Shown here: positions 9,100-18,656 of the stretch, piece after piece
Layout: each line of letters starts with the position of its first letter
Numbering within the stretch: the stretch's first letter is position 1
Assembly (NCBI GenBank): GCA_965200685.1
Contig: OZ241379.1
Coordinates: 3,844,001 to 3,908,000, forward strand
DNA from: Bin5 sp965200685
GTDB lineage: Bacteria > Chloroflexota > Anaerolineae > Caldilineales > Caldilineaceae
Length of the DNA: 64,000 bases
Direction of reading: 5' to 3'
Position numbers and translations under genes: made by a program
Notes under the pieces: model-generated
What the model saw: the letters and a program-made list of their open reading frames with translations, nothing else
Told to the model about the DNA's origin: nothing
Databases searched by the model: none

Positions 9100-10887
9100 G
9101 TGCTGGACGCCTCGAATCGACCTCGCCTGAATAATAAACAAGTTGCGGATGTGTTCCGAACTATCGGAGATTTGTTGCTGATTTTGGGAGAAAATCGCTA
9201 TGTGATCCTCGCCTACCAGAATGCAGTCCGCACAATTGAAGACCTCAATGGGGATATCAATGCGGTTGCTGCTGCGGGCACCCTAGAGGATCTGCCGAAG
9301 ATCGGCAAGGCCATCGCCGAAAAGATTCAGACCCTTTTGGAAACAGGTACCCTGCCCTATTATGATGAACTCAAGGCACAAGTCCCCGCTGGTGTCGTGG
9401 CCATGATGCAGGTACCAGATGTTGGACCCAAGACCGTCCAACGTTTGTGGAAGGAACTGGGCATCACCAGTGTAGAGGCGATGAAAGTGGCCGCGCAAGA
9501 GGGCAGGATTGAGCAACTGAAAGGGTTCGGGGCCAAAACGGAAGCACGCATTCTCAAAAGCATCCAACTGTTCGAGCGTCATTCCGACGACCGCACGCCC
9601 CTTGGTATTGCTCGTCCCCTCGCACAAGCCCTTGTGCAAGGGCTGCAGGAATCCCTAGAACCGGGTATACTGGAAAAAATTGAGATCGTGGGCAGCCTGC
9701 GTCGTTGGCGAGAGACCATCGCTGATCTGGACCTGTTGGCCGTCAGCAGTAGGCCGCAGAAGGTGACGGATGCCTTTCAGAACTCGCCTCAGGCAGTAGA
9801 GATTTTGGACAGCCGGCGCGCGGCCACCAGCATCGCTCTGCCGAATGGACTACAAGCCAAGCTGCGAGTGGTGGAAGCCCGCCATTGGGGTGCGGCCCTC
9901 TGCTATTTCAGCGGTAGCCAAGCGCACAACAGTGCCATACAGAAGCACGCCCGGCAACAGGGGTGGCGTCTTGATGAATCCTGCCTGACCGCTCAAAACC
10001 ATCCGCAGCACGTTGACGGTACGCAGCATTTCTTTGAAAATGAGGAAGATCTGTACGAATTTCTTGGTTTGCAATGGGTGCCGCCGGAGATGCGAGAAGC
10101 TTGCGGGGAGATTGCAGCAGCTCTGTGCCACGAACTCCCGCAACTGATTACAGAGCAGGACATTCTCGGTGAATTACACGGCCACACCACTTGGAGCGAC
10201 GGTAAAGCGTCCGTAGCGGAGATGGCAGAGGCCGCTCGCAACAAAGGATACCGTTACTGGAACGTCAGCGACCACAGCATCGGCCTAGGCGTAACCCAAG
10301 GCGTGGATGCAGATGCATTGGCCGCCCAACGCCAAGAGATCGACGCGCTAAACGAACGCTATGCGGCTGCAGGGATCGACTTTCGTCTGATACAGGGCAC
10401 GGAAGTTGAAATCCTGGCCCATGGCGAGTTAGGGCTGCCTGATGAAGTCTTATCAGCCCTTGATGTGGTCGTCGCCAGTATCCACAGTGGCCAGCGGCAG
10501 GACCGGGAGATGATCACAGACCGCTGCCTGAAGGCGATCCACAACCCCCATGTAGACATGCTCGGCCATCCCACCGGGCGGCTATTGGGGCGTCGTCCCG
10601 CATCGGACATCAATGTAGAACGGATTTTGCAGGCCTGTGCCGATACCGGTACAGTTGTTGAGATCAATGCCAATCCCGCCCGCTTGGACTTGAATGATCG
10701 GTACGCCCGCCGGGCCATTGCACTAGGTTGCAAAGTTGCCATCAACACCGACGCCCATAGCACCGATGAGCTCGACCTAATGCCATACGGCATCCATACC
10801 GCCCGCCGGGCATGGCTATGCAGCGAGGATGTGGTGAACACCAGACCGCTTGATGAACTATTCAAACTACTCAAAACAGAGGCGTGA
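9100..10887 (+). CDS. polX: Family X DNA polymerase with PHP domain (PolX)
   Basis: A 595-residue bacterial PolX. The N-terminal ~330 residues are the Pol beta-like core: an 8-kDa domain (IGDLLLILGENRYVILAY), helix-hairpin-helix segments (LEDLPKIGKAIAEKI, VPDVGPKTVQRLW) and the nucleotidyltransferase palm with GSLRRWRETIADLDLL, whose DLD pair binds metal. The C-terminal PHP phosphoesterase has GELHGHTTWSD, NVSDHS, ASIHSGQ, LGHPTGR and INTDAHST, the usual metal-binding His/Asp set, giving 3'-5' exonuclease or AP-endonuclease activity in studied homologues. It fills short gaps in base excision repair. The start is GTG with GAAGGATGG upstream; an overlapping ATG 7 nt earlier opens only a 13-codon frame. 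It lies 3 nt before the next gene. Confidence 0.92.
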   Translation: MLDASNRPRLNNKQVADVFRTIGDLLLILGENRYVILAYQNAVRTIEDLNGDINAVAAAGTLEDLPKIGKAIAEKIQTLLETGTLPYYDELKAQVPAGVVAMMQVPDVGPKTVQRLWKELGITSVEAMKVAAQEGRIEQLKGFGAKTEARILKSIQLFERHSDDRTPLGIARPLAQALVQGLQESLEPGILEKIEIVGSLRRWRETIADLDLLAVSSRPQKVTDAFQNSPQAVEILDSRRAATSIALPNGLQAKLRVVEARHWGAALCYFSGSQAHNSAIQKHARQQGWRLDESCLTAQNHPQHVDGTQHFFENEEDLYEFLGLQWVPPEMREACGEIAAALCHELPQLITEQDILGELHGHTTWSDGKASVAEMAEAARNKGYRYWNVSDHSIGLGVTQGVDADALAAQRQEIDALNERYAAAGIDFRLIQGTEVEILAHGELGLPDEVLSALDVVVASIHSGQRQDREMITDRCLKAIHNPHVDMLGHPTGRLLGRRPASDINVERILQACADTGTVVEINANPARLDLNDRYARRAIALGCKVAINTDAHSTDELDLMPYGIHTARRAWLCSEDVVNTRPLDELFKLLKTEA

Positions 10888-10890
10888 AAC

Positions 10891-11565
10891 GTGACCAGGG
10901 ACAGCCAGCATCCGAACAGCGAAACTGAATTTGAGGAGCCGGTCTTCAAGACGGATGAGCCGGAGAGTTCTCCAACCGACCAATCTCTGTACTCTGAAAC
11001 GGATCAGACCGCGACTGCCAGCGATTCTGGAGAGGACGAATACTACGGGTTTGAGGGGACATCGGCAGAGGAAATTCCCAGATCCTCCTCGCGACGCCAG
11101 CTAGGGCGTACTGGTCCGTTCTGGACCCTCGGAAGTGTTGGCCTGCTAGTCATCGTAGGGCTGCTAGTATGGTTGCTCATCTTCCGTGATAGCTCACAAT
11201 CGCTGGTAGAGGCAACCCCACAACCTACCGTTCCGTCGCCAGTGGCTACACAGGTAGAAGCCACCCCGACGTCTGAACCTGCACCCACCCCCACGTCTGC
11301 GCCGGTAGAGCTAGACATCGGCGCAAATGTCGTTGTCGACAACACAGGCGGTGAAGGCATTCGTCTGCGTAATGGGCCGGGCTTAGAGAGCAATACCCTA
11401 ACAATCATTGAAGATGGCACGCCTTTTATCGTTCTGGGCCCAGACGGTGATCAGGAGAACTATCCTGTGGAGGCCGATGGATTTCTCTGGTATCGGGTGC
11501 GAGCTACCACTGACGAAGAGCAGGAAGGCTGGGCCGCATCTGCTTTCTTCGTCATATCCAAGTAG
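10891..11565 (+). CDS. Membrane-anchored SH3-domain protein
   Basis: A 224-residue protein. Residues ~1-70 are acidic and Ser/Glu-rich, cytoplasmic and probably disordered. One transmembrane helix follows (FWTLGSVGLLVIVGLLVWLL, ~75-95), then a Thr/Pro linker (~105-140) and a C-terminal bacterial SH3-like domain (VVVDNTGGEGIRLRNGPGLE, FLWYRVRATTDEEQEGWAA). Such domains usually bind cell-wall peptides or mediate extracytoplasmic contacts. The start is GTG, 3 nt after the polX stop, and ligA begins 7 nt after this stop, so it is almost certainly cotranscribed with the repair genes although no link to repair is evident. The longest frame over its 3' end in another phase belongs to ligA and has no coding meaning upstream of the ligA ATG. 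Confidence 0.75.
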   Translation: MTRDSQHPNSETEFEEPVFKTDEPESSPTDQSLYSETDQTATASDSGEDEYYGFEGTSAEEIPRSSSRRQLGRTGPFWTLGSVGLLVIVGLLVWLLIFRDSSQSLVEATPQPTVPSPVATQVEATPTSEPAPTPTSAPVELDIGANVVVDNTGGEGIRLRNGPGLESNTLTIIEDGTPFIVLGPDGDQENYPVEADGFLWYRVRATTDEEQEGWAASAFFVISK

Positions 11566-11572
11566 CCGACAG

Positions 11573-13681
11573 ATGGCCGAGAGCATACCCTTTCCTGTGG
11601 ACGTACAAAAACGGATGGAAATCCTGCGCCAACAGATCCGCCATCACCAGTACCGTTACTACGTTCTTGATGATCCAGAGATCAACGATACTGCATTTGA
11701 CTCGCTGTTTCAGGAACTTCAATCCCTAGAAGCACACTACCCGGCCCTGCATGATCCAAACAGCCCCACTGTGCGGGTGGGTGGTGTGGTTGCCGACCGC
11801 TTTGAAAAAGTACGGCATCCGCTCCCAGTTCTGAGCCTGGCCAATGCCTCTGGCGAGGAAGAGTTGCGCGCCTGGCGGGAACGCCTGTTGCGTCTCTTGC
11901 CAGAGCAAGAGCAGGCACGCCTGGGATACGTTGTTGAGCCGAAATTTGATGGCTTGACCGTCGTTCTACACTATGAAGACGGCCGATTTGTGTTGGGAAC
12001 GACCCGCGGCGATGGCGAAACCGGTGAAAATATCACCCCAAATTTGTCTACTCTTCCCCAGCTCCCCTTGCAGATTCCTGTTGATCCCCACAGCAACCTA
12101 GTGCAACCCACCTCTCTGATCGTTCGTGGGGAAGCCTATGTCGAACGTTCTGCCTTTGAAGCCTTCAATCAGGCCCAGGCCCAGCAAGGCGAACGTACTT
12201 ATGCCAACCCCCGCAACTTTGCGGCCGGCTCCCTGCGTCTGCTCAACAGCGGCATCAGTGCTATGCGCCCGCTAAAGCTGTGGACCTATGAGGTGTTACA
12301 TGCGATTAACAGCAGTGAAACTGCAATTACAGGCCACATCCGTTCGCCCGAAGGTTCTCATTGGCAGCAGCAGCAGCTATTGCGCGCCTATGGCTTTCCT
12401 GTATGTGATGAAGCCCGCCGCTTTCCTGACAGTGAATGGGAGAAGTTGATTCAATTCGTCACCAACTGGCACGAATTGCGCGCGCATCTGCCCTATGAAC
12501 TGGACGGCATGGTCGTGAAAGTCGACCTATTGGCCCAGCAAGAACGGCTAGGCTTTACCGGCAAAGACCCTCGTTGGGCGGTTGCTTTCAAATCCGGTGG
12601 TGTTGAGGCGGCCACAAAACTGCTGGACATTGTCGTGAAGGTGGGGCGTACTGGTGTTGTTACGCCGAATGCAGTGTTAGAGCCGGTCATCATCAGCGGC
12701 GTAACAGTCCAGGCCGCCACTCTGCATAACGCTGATTATATTGAGGAATTGGACATTCGCCTTGGGGACCGAGTGCTAGTAACGCGGGCCGGGGATGTCA
12801 TCCCAAAGGTGATACGCCCTCTGCCAGAACTACGGGATGGCAGAGAACAGCCCTGGCAGATGCCGAGGGCGTGTCTTTCCTGTGGAGAGAGGCTTGAGCG
12901 TCCTTTAGGCGAAGCTGCCACATATTGTGTCAACAATGCGTGCCCCGAGCAACTCGTTCGTAAGGTTGAGTACTTCGTATCCCGAGGTGCGATGGATATC
13001 GTCGGTTTCGGAGAAAAACAGGCGGAATTGTTCGTAGAAGAAGGCTATATTCACACGCTGGCCGATATCTATCGCCTACCTTGGGCGCAGATCGTGGAAA
13101 TCGATGGCTACGGCGACAAGCGCATCGCCAATTTGCGGCAGGCTGTGGAGGAGAGCAAATCCCGGGGTGCCATGCGGCTGTTTATCGCTTTGGGGATTCG
13201 CCATGTAGGGGCGGGCATCGCCGAGTTGGTCATGGCCCATTTTGCCAATCTGTATGAGCTGATGGATGCAGACGTAGACATCCTCAGCGCGATTGATGGG
13301 GTTGGGCCGACGATCGCAGAAGCGATCGTCGCCTATTTTACCCTGGATCCAAACCGGGCCCTGGTACAGACCTTTGAAGATCTGGGGGTCGATCTAGTGA
13401 CGCCGGATTCTCTGCTGGCTGGCACTACAAACCCATCGCCAGCCGCTTGGTTCGCCGGCAAAACTTTCGTCATCACCGGCACCTTACCCACCCTCAGCCG
13501 GAACGAGGCCAAAGCCTACATTGAAGCCCGCGGTGGAAAGGTTACAGGCAGTGTCAGTAGCAAGACAGATTTTTTGCTGGCTGGCGAAAAGGCCGGCAGC
13601 AAGTTAGTCAAGGCCCAGAAATTAGGGGTGCCTGTCCTGGCCGAAGACGAGTTGCTCCACAGCAGTACCGTAGGCCACTAG
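11573..13681 (+). CDS. ligA: NAD-dependent DNA ligase LigA
   Basis: Seals 5'-phosphate/3'-OH nicks in duplex DNA using NAD+. The 702-residue protein has the usual order: Ia domain (IRHHQYRYYVLDDPEINDTA), adenylation domain with the AMP-accepting Lys124 in KFDG, OB fold (TGKDPRWAVAFK), a four-cysteine zinc finger (CLSCGERL and CVNNACPEQ), helix-hairpin-helix region (IDGVGPTIAEAI) and a C-terminal BRCT domain (FAGKTFVITGTLPTLSRNEA). The ATG was chosen because the family N-terminus begins here; the frame extends 165 nt further upstream, but that part overlaps the SH3 gene and resembles no ligase. Placement four genes' breadth behind polX, with one gene between, links gap filling and nick sealing. 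Confidence 0.97.
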   Translation: MAESIPFPVDVQKRMEILRQQIRHHQYRYYVLDDPEINDTAFDSLFQELQSLEAHYPALHDPNSPTVRVGGVVADRFEKVRHPLPVLSLANASGEEELRAWRERLLRLLPEQEQARLGYVVEPKFDGLTVVLHYEDGRFVLGTTRGDGETGENITPNLSTLPQLPLQIPVDPHSNLVQPTSLIVRGEAYVERSAFEAFNQAQAQQGERTYANPRNFAAGSLRLLNSGISAMRPLKLWTYEVLHAINSSETAITGHIRSPEGSHWQQQQLLRAYGFPVCDEARRFPDSEWEKLIQFVTNWHELRAHLPYELDGMVVKVDLLAQQERLGFTGKDPRWAVAFKSGGVEAATKLLDIVVKVGRTGVVTPNAVLEPVIISGVTVQAATLHNADYIEELDIRLGDRVLVTRAGDVIPKVIRPLPELRDGREQPWQMPRACLSCGERLERPLGEAATYCVNNACPEQLVRKVEYFVSRGAMDIVGFGEKQAELFVEEGYIHTLADIYRLPWAQIVEIDGYGDKRIANLRQAVEESKSRGAMRLFIALGIRHVGAGIAELVMAHFANLYELMDADVDILSAIDGVGPTIAEAIVAYFTLDPNRALVQTFEDLGVDLVTPDSLLAGTTNPSPAAWFAGKTFVITGTLPTLSRNEAKAYIEARGGKVTGSVSSKTDFLLAGEKAGSKLVKAQKLGVPVLAEDELLHSSTVGH

Positions 13682-13747
13682 CCACAGATCAGCGGCCACT
13701 GCAGGTACCGAATGGCAATTTCGCGCAGATTGAAATGAATTGTTCGA

Positions 13748-14506
13748 ATGTCGAAAGATTGTCCGTTGCAGCCATCACAGGCGGTGTCCGTGGGCTTGCA
13801 GGCAGGGGTCGCCTGTGCCGCTACAGGCGACTACATAGCTGCTGCCAGTAGGTATGCAGATGCGGCAATGTTGGCCGCCGAGACCGGCGACCGGGCCGGG
13901 TATGGCCGGGCCATGGCGCAACTGGCCGCCCTAGAAGAGTCCTGTGGTGAGATCGAAGAGGCTTTCAGTCACAACCGGCTGGCGAACGAAACATTTCTCG
14001 CCATCGGTGATGGGGCCGGCCTACTACAGACATTCCGGCTGGCTGGGTTTCTGCATCTACGGACAGGCGAACATCTCTTAGCGGCCAATGCCTTTGCCAA
14101 AGCCTTGGGCCTGGCCCTACAATTGGATACCCGGCTGGTGATGACCACGCTCAACCAGGTAATCCCGGCAGCCCGATACCTGGTCGATGCCGAGCAATTG
14201 GCAGCTCTACTGCCCTTGGGCGTTGCCCTGACACAAGCTGTGGAGAGCGTTGCCGCTGAACGAGGGGCGTGGCCCCAAGAGATGGCCGACTTTTCCGAAC
14301 TGGCCGCGACCATTGGCGGTGTTCTGGCTCCTCTGGGTGTGATGGCCACAGAGCCGGATCTAACAGCGGAACAGAGGCGCAATCTAGCCGCTCGCTCTAC
14401 ACACCAAGCCTGGGCCGTGGATGCCCTGACCAGACAGCGTTGGGCCTTGGCCATTCTGGTGAAAGAAACACTAACAAAATTGGATTTTCACGAGGAACTG
14501 GATTAA
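13748..14506 (+). CDS. TPR-like helical-repeat protein of unknown function
   Basis: A 252-residue, Ala/Leu-rich all-helical protein. Residues ~5-130 show degenerate tetratricopeptide spacing (AATGDYIAAASRYADAAMLA, CGEIEEAFSHNRLANETFLA, LRTGEHLLAANAFAKALGLA). There is no signal peptide or membrane segment. TPR proteins usually act as assembly platforms. It lies 66 nt after ligA and 5 nt before the CpXC gene, so it is probably cotranslated with the latter and may be its partner. No family can be named. Confidence 0.65.
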   Translation: MSKDCPLQPSQAVSVGLQAGVACAATGDYIAAASRYADAAMLAAETGDRAGYGRAMAQLAALEESCGEIEEAFSHNRLANETFLAIGDGAGLLQTFRLAGFLHLRTGEHLLAANAFAKALGLALQLDTRLVMTTLNQVIPAARYLVDAEQLAALLPLGVALTQAVESVAAERGAWPQEMADFSELAATIGGVLAPLGVMATEPDLTAEQRRNLAARSTHQAWAVDALTRQRWALAILVKETLTKLDFHEELD

Positions 14507-14511
14507 AAACT

Positions 14512-16110
14512 ATGAGTGAAATATGGACCCCTGGCAGCCCGCCATCCCCATCTTCCGCAGGGGGAGGGATCGAACTTCCGAAAGGGTTCTCCAACTCGCG
14601 ACGGCAGCAAAATCAGGAGTCAAAGGCGACGCCTGAGAGTACGCCGCTAGCGGAGACGCCCCCCAGATCGCCTACAGACGAGGTAGACCCGGCCACATCA
14701 CAACCTAGGGACGGGCAGCAAGATCCTCGCACCCTAGGGCGTGAAGGAAACGCCCTGCTCTTTCCCCCGACCCCTGTACAGGTGACCTGCCCCAGTTGTA
14801 GCACACCCCTTACAGTACCGGTGTTCATGATCATTGATTTGGGCATCAATCCGGAGTTGCGGTCAATGATTTTGAGTAGACAGGTTAATATTGCCGTCTG
14901 CTCCTCTTGTGGGGCCGGTGGTCCACTCAGCGCACCTCTGATGGTCCACGACCCGCAGCACGAATTCCTGGGCATTGTTGTCCCCGGCCCGACCCATCTA
15001 GATGATATGCAGCTGCAGAAGGTCATCGGCGAGATGAGCCAGACCCTGATGGGACGCCTCCCTTCCGAGCAGCGTCTAGGGTATATGTTCCAGATCCAGC
15101 AGTTTCTGGATTGGGAGTCTTTCCTAGAAAAGCTGTGGGGGTTTGAAGGTGTCACACCGGAGATGCTGCGCCGTCGCCAGGAGCAGTCAGAACTGATCAG
15201 CAGCCTGATACGCTTGGGCAGCGATGAAAATGCTATGCAGATGGTGCTAGACCGGCACAAGACCTTGATCGATACCGACTTTTTCGCTCTGCTAGGCCAG
15301 GTAATCAGTACCATGACTGCCCAGGACCAGACGGAACAGCGACAAGTACTCTTGAACATACGTCGCACGCTGCTGCGTACAACCGAAGCAGGCAGGGAAA
15401 TTAAGGCATTAGAGGAACGGGTGCAGGATGCCCTGGGCAAAATCAAGCCGAACACAACCCGCGAGGAGTTCCTCGATCTGCTGCTAGGATACTGGTTGGA
15501 AGGGAACGAGGGTGAAACCATCGCTACCACAATTCTGACTGCTGCGGTTGGCTTGGCTGATTACCAATTCCTTATGGGCTTGGCAAATCGCTTGGAGCGC
15601 ACCGATGATCTGGAAGAGCGGGCGGCATTGATCGCCTTGCGGGACCGGGTTGTTGAGATGAACGAGCAGCGCAGCCAGAGCCAGCAGACAGCCGCGCAAC
15701 AGACGCAGGCCATTCTGCAAGAGGTATTGCAGGCGCCTGATACAGATGCAGCTCTGCGCGAGCATGCCGATGACATCAATGAGATGTTTCTGGCTGTACT
15801 GGCCTCCAACATTGAACAAGCCGAGAAAAACAAAGCTAAGTTCGCGGTTGAGCGCCTGCACATGGTCTATGAAAAGGCCCTGGCAATCGTGGAAGAGCGT
15901 CTCCCGGCGGATCTGAAGCTGCTCAATCAACTGCTATCTGCAGCGGACGAAGGCGCATTACGACGCTTGCTGCAGGAAAAACGCTCACTTCTCTCCCAAG
16001 AATTTGTGGACGCCTTGAAATCACTGGAAGAGCAGTTCAATAGAGAGGGAAGAGCCTCCTTGGCAAGCCGTATCAAAAGCATTCGCGGGCAAGTGACCCT
16101 CATGCTGTAA
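14512..16110 (+). CDS. CpXC-domain protein
   Basis: A 532-residue protein. Residues 1-80 are low-complexity (Ser/Pro/Gly). A CpXC domain follows, with zinc-ribbon-like cysteine pairs in VTCPSCSTPLTVPVF and IAVCSSCGAGGPLSAPL, then the conserved YMFQIQQFLDWESFLEKLWG region. The remaining ~300 residues are a long Gln/Glu-rich helical region. The domain is common in Chloroflexota and its role is unknown. The ATG is 5 nt after the TPR gene stop; a longer open frame upstream overlaps that gene and is not coding. It is soluble and cytoplasmic by sequence. Confidence 0.75.
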   Translation: MSEIWTPGSPPSPSSAGGGIELPKGFSNSRRQQNQESKATPESTPLAETPPRSPTDEVDPATSQPRDGQQDPRTLGREGNALLFPPTPVQVTCPSCSTPLTVPVFMIIDLGINPELRSMILSRQVNIAVCSSCGAGGPLSAPLMVHDPQHEFLGIVVPGPTHLDDMQLQKVIGEMSQTLMGRLPSEQRLGYMFQIQQFLDWESFLEKLWGFEGVTPEMLRRRQEQSELISSLIRLGSDENAMQMVLDRHKTLIDTDFFALLGQVISTMTAQDQTEQRQVLLNIRRTLLRTTEAGREIKALEERVQDALGKIKPNTTREEFLDLLLGYWLEGNEGETIATTILTAAVGLADYQFLMGLANRLERTDDLEERAALIALRDRVVEMNEQRSQSQQTAAQQTQAILQEVLQAPDTDAALREHADDINEMFLAVLASNIEQAEKNKAKFAVERLHMVYEKALAIVEERLPADLKLLNQLLSAADEGALRRLLQEKRSLLSQEFVDALKSLEEQFNREGRASLASRIKSIRGQVTLML

Positions 16111-16148
16111 CCGAAGTAGCAGTGAAATATGATTCCGATACCATAACT

Positions 16149-17423
16149 ATGACAGAATTGAAGATCGTTTCTGCTGAAATTGTAACCTCCGGGACAGAAA
16201 TCCTTCTCGGTGATATCGTTGATACAAACGCAGCTTGGATCGCCCAGCAACTGCGGGAGATCGGCGTTCATCTCTACTACAAGACGACCGTGGGGGACAA
16301 CGAGCCGCGTCTACGGGGGGTGTTGGAGATGGCTTTGGCCCGGAGCGATGTCGTTCTCGTAACCGGCGGGCTGGGACCGACTGCGGACGACATTACTCGG
16401 GATGCGGTCGCCAATGCCACGGGCTGTCCTCTGCAACGCCATGAAGATATTGAGGCCAAGCTGCAGGAACGTTTTGCCCGCTGGGGTTATCGACAGATGA
16501 CCGCAAACAATCTTCGACAGGCCCTGATCCCTCAAGGTGCCATTGTTCTTGAAAATCCTGTGGGCACCGCGCCCGGTTTCATCACCGCTGACCGACGTCA
16601 CGAACGCAAGGGGAAGGTCATCGCCATGCCTGGGGTCCCGCGCGAGATGAAACGGATGATGACCGACCGAGTGCTGCCCTATCTGCAGGATCTGACCGGT
16701 GGCGTTGGTGTCATTCGCCGGCGTATTCTACGGACCGTCGGTATCGGCGAAAGCAGCTTGGATGCACAACTAGGCGCGCTGATGGACAGTGCCAATCCGA
16801 CCATGGGGTTGGCGGCCCATCTAGGCCAGGCCGATGTACGCATCGCGGCCAGGGCTACCAGTGCTGAGGAAGCCGAACTGCTGTTGGATGAAATGGAAGG
16901 GCGGGTACGGGAGAAGATCGGCGAATATATTTACAGTACAACGCCGGAGGAGTCGATAGAGGCGGTGCTCGCACATCTATTGACAGAAGCCGACGCACAG
17001 CTCGCGCTACTGGAAACTGTGACCAATGGAAGCATCAGCGAACGGCTACGCCTTGTCCAAATACCCGCGGCTGGGGACGGCGGCGCATCGCCAGCGGTCG
17101 TCGCAGCCGTAGCCGATACACTATCGCCCACAGTACAGGCCCTGCTCAATGCGCCACCAGGAGGCGATGTAGCGCGACAGCTCGCCCAGCGAGTGCGGGA
17201 TGAGTCTGGTGTCTGCTACGGGTTGGCCATGATCACCAGCGGACAGCCGCACGAAACCTTCCATTCCAATCATGGCGGAGAGACCTGGATCGGTTGTGCC
17301 GGACCACAGCGCACAGAAGTAGTCCGCTTTCCTTTCGGCGGCGCGGACCACCTGACAAATGCTTGGGTAGGCAACCGGGCCATGGATCTGGTCCGCCGGA
17401 TTCTGCTCGACCTAGATGTTTAG
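16149..17423 (+). CDS. cinA: CinA-like protein with degenerate C-terminal amidase domain
   Basis: A 424-residue CinA-family protein. The N-terminal molybdopterin-binding-like domain is well kept (AEIVTSGTEILLGDIVDTN, LVTGGLGPTADDITRDAVA), the part with ADP-ribose pyrophosphatase activity in studied homologues. The middle KH-like domain is present (AARATSAEEAELLLDEME). The C-terminal domain should be an NMN deamidase with an ESCTGG nucleophile motif and an AVTGIAGP motif; here the corresponding segments read ETVTNGSIS and AMITSGQPHE, so deamidase activity is probably lost. The start is taken at ATG because it gives the family-like N-terminus; an in-frame GTG lies 27 nt upstream and neither has a ribosome site. 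It follows the CpXC gene closely and precedes the LCP gene by 9 nt. Confidence 0.85.
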   Translation: MTELKIVSAEIVTSGTEILLGDIVDTNAAWIAQQLREIGVHLYYKTTVGDNEPRLRGVLEMALARSDVVLVTGGLGPTADDITRDAVANATGCPLQRHEDIEAKLQERFARWGYRQMTANNLRQALIPQGAIVLENPVGTAPGFITADRRHERKGKVIAMPGVPREMKRMMTDRVLPYLQDLTGGVGVIRRRILRTVGIGESSLDAQLGALMDSANPTMGLAAHLGQADVRIAARATSAEEAELLLDEMEGRVREKIGEYIYSTTPEESIEAVLAHLLTEADAQLALLETVTNGSISERLRLVQIPAAGDGGASPAVVAAVADTLSPTVQALLNAPPGGDVARQLAQRVRDESGVCYGLAMITSGQPHETFHSNHGGETWIGCAGPQRTEVVRFPFGGADHLTNAWVGNRAMDLVRRILLDLDV

Positions 17424-17432
17424 CGTTGAACC

Positions 17433-18656
17433 ATGAATTTTATACCGAATCCTCCAGCAAAGTTACCCCCCCCGCGCCAAAATAGGCGCCTGTCCAAACT
17501 AACATTTTTGCTACTGCTACTCGGATTTTCAGCTCTGCTGAGTATTGTCGTGGTCCAGGCCAGCCTAGGGCCAGCTAACGGTGACATCAAGGAGCCGCAA
17601 GATGCCCCGGAGCAATTCACTGGCATTGTAACAGCAACCCCTCCCTCCGCCCCTCAGAAGCCTGTCCTTGACGATCCTGGAGTCGATAAACCTGTAGATC
17701 CCCCTGTGGTTCCCATGCCGGAAGTGCCAAATTTTGACGACGGTGAGCCTCTCAGCAGCACAATAAATATACTCATATTGGGCAGCGACCGCAGGCCGGG
17801 CGAGCCAAATTGGCGGACGGATGTCATTATTCTACTGGCGGTGAGGCCGGAAACCAACGAAGCAGCAGTCATCTCCTTCCCCCGGGATCTGTATATCCAC
17901 CCGATCCCAAACCATTATTCCAATCGTATCAATGTCATCGACTATTTGGGAGAACAAGACGAACCGGGCGGGGGTGGACCTCGACTGTTGAAATCGATTC
18001 TGGAAGAGCGGCTGCAGGTTCCGATTCACCATTTTGTGCGCTTTGATTTTCAGGGCTTCGTTACATCAATTGACGCCCTAGGTGGGCTGACAATTCACGT
18101 AGATTGCCCTCTGTACGAGTACTATCCGGAGGAAAATATCTATCTGAACTTGGAACCAGGCGTACATAAACTGACCGGGCAGCAGTCCCTCAGTTACGTA
18201 CGCAGTCGCCGTTCTGGGGGGGGAGATTTGGAGCGGGTCCGGCGGCAGCAGCGGGTGGTCTGGGCCCTCCGACGACAGCTAGTTGATCAGAATCTTCTGC
18301 CCCGGGTCCCCGCTCTGTACACGGCGTTGCGGGATTCCATTGAAACGGATGTGAGCTTAATCACCGCAGTGCAGCTCCTTCATTTTGCCTTTTCACTGAA
18401 TGAAGAGAATATAAAGGGGCTGGTGCTGAGGCCACCGGATGCTATGCGAGAGGGATGGCGACGGCAAATGTTCGTCTTTCTGGCAGATTGGCCCTACATC
18501 GCAGATATGGTCCAACGTGTCTTCGAACGTCCGCCATTCATGGAGACGAATACGACTAGCGATACGGACACTGCCACAGACACTACTAGCGCGGGCCCTG
18601 CCAATGATACAGGTGCTGCCGTCAGCGATCCGGTTGCTCGCCCTGTGTGCCCCTGA
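17433..18656 (+). CDS. LytR-CpsA-Psr (LCP) family cell-envelope ligase
   Basis: A 407-residue membrane-anchored protein. One N-terminal helix (LTFLLLLLGFSALLSIVVVQ, ~24-43) is followed by a Pro-rich linker and the LCP catalytic domain: ILILGSDRRPGEPNWRTDVI, AVISFPRDLYI, GGPRLLKSILEERLQVPIHH, VDCPLYEY and LSYVRSRRSGGGDLERVRRQ. The conserved Arg and Asp residues that bind the polyprenyl pyrophosphate head group are present. The family transfers glycopolymers from lipid carriers to the cell wall or proteins. The C-terminal ~40 residues are Thr/Ser/Asp-rich. It ends the polX-ligA run and converges on the LRR gene; an 8-bp inverted repeat (18662-18702) lies in the gap but has no T tract. Confidence 0.9.
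   Translation: MNFIPNPPAKLPPPRQNRRLSKLTFLLLLLGFSALLSIVVVQASLGPANGDIKEPQDAPEQFTGIVTATPPSAPQKPVLDDPGVDKPVDPPVVPMPEVPNFDDGEPLSSTINILILGSDRRPGEPNWRTDVIILLAVRPETNEAAVISFPRDLYIHPIPNHYSNRINVIDYLGEQDEPGGGGPRLLKSILEERLQVPIHHFVRFDFQGFVTSIDALGGLTIHVDCPLYEYYPEENIYLNLEPGVHKLTGQQSLSYVRSRRSGGGDLERVRRQQRVVWALRRQLVDQNLLPRVPALYTALRDSIETDVSLITAVQLLHFAFSLNEENIKGLVLRPPDAMREGWRRQMFVFLADWPYIADMVQRVFERPPFMETNTTSDTDTATDTTSAGPANDTGAAVSDPVARPVCP

Noticed and set aside
11408..11572. Upstream extension of the ligA frame
   Set aside because: It overlaps the SH3-domain gene in another phase and the LigA family N-terminus begins at the later ATG.
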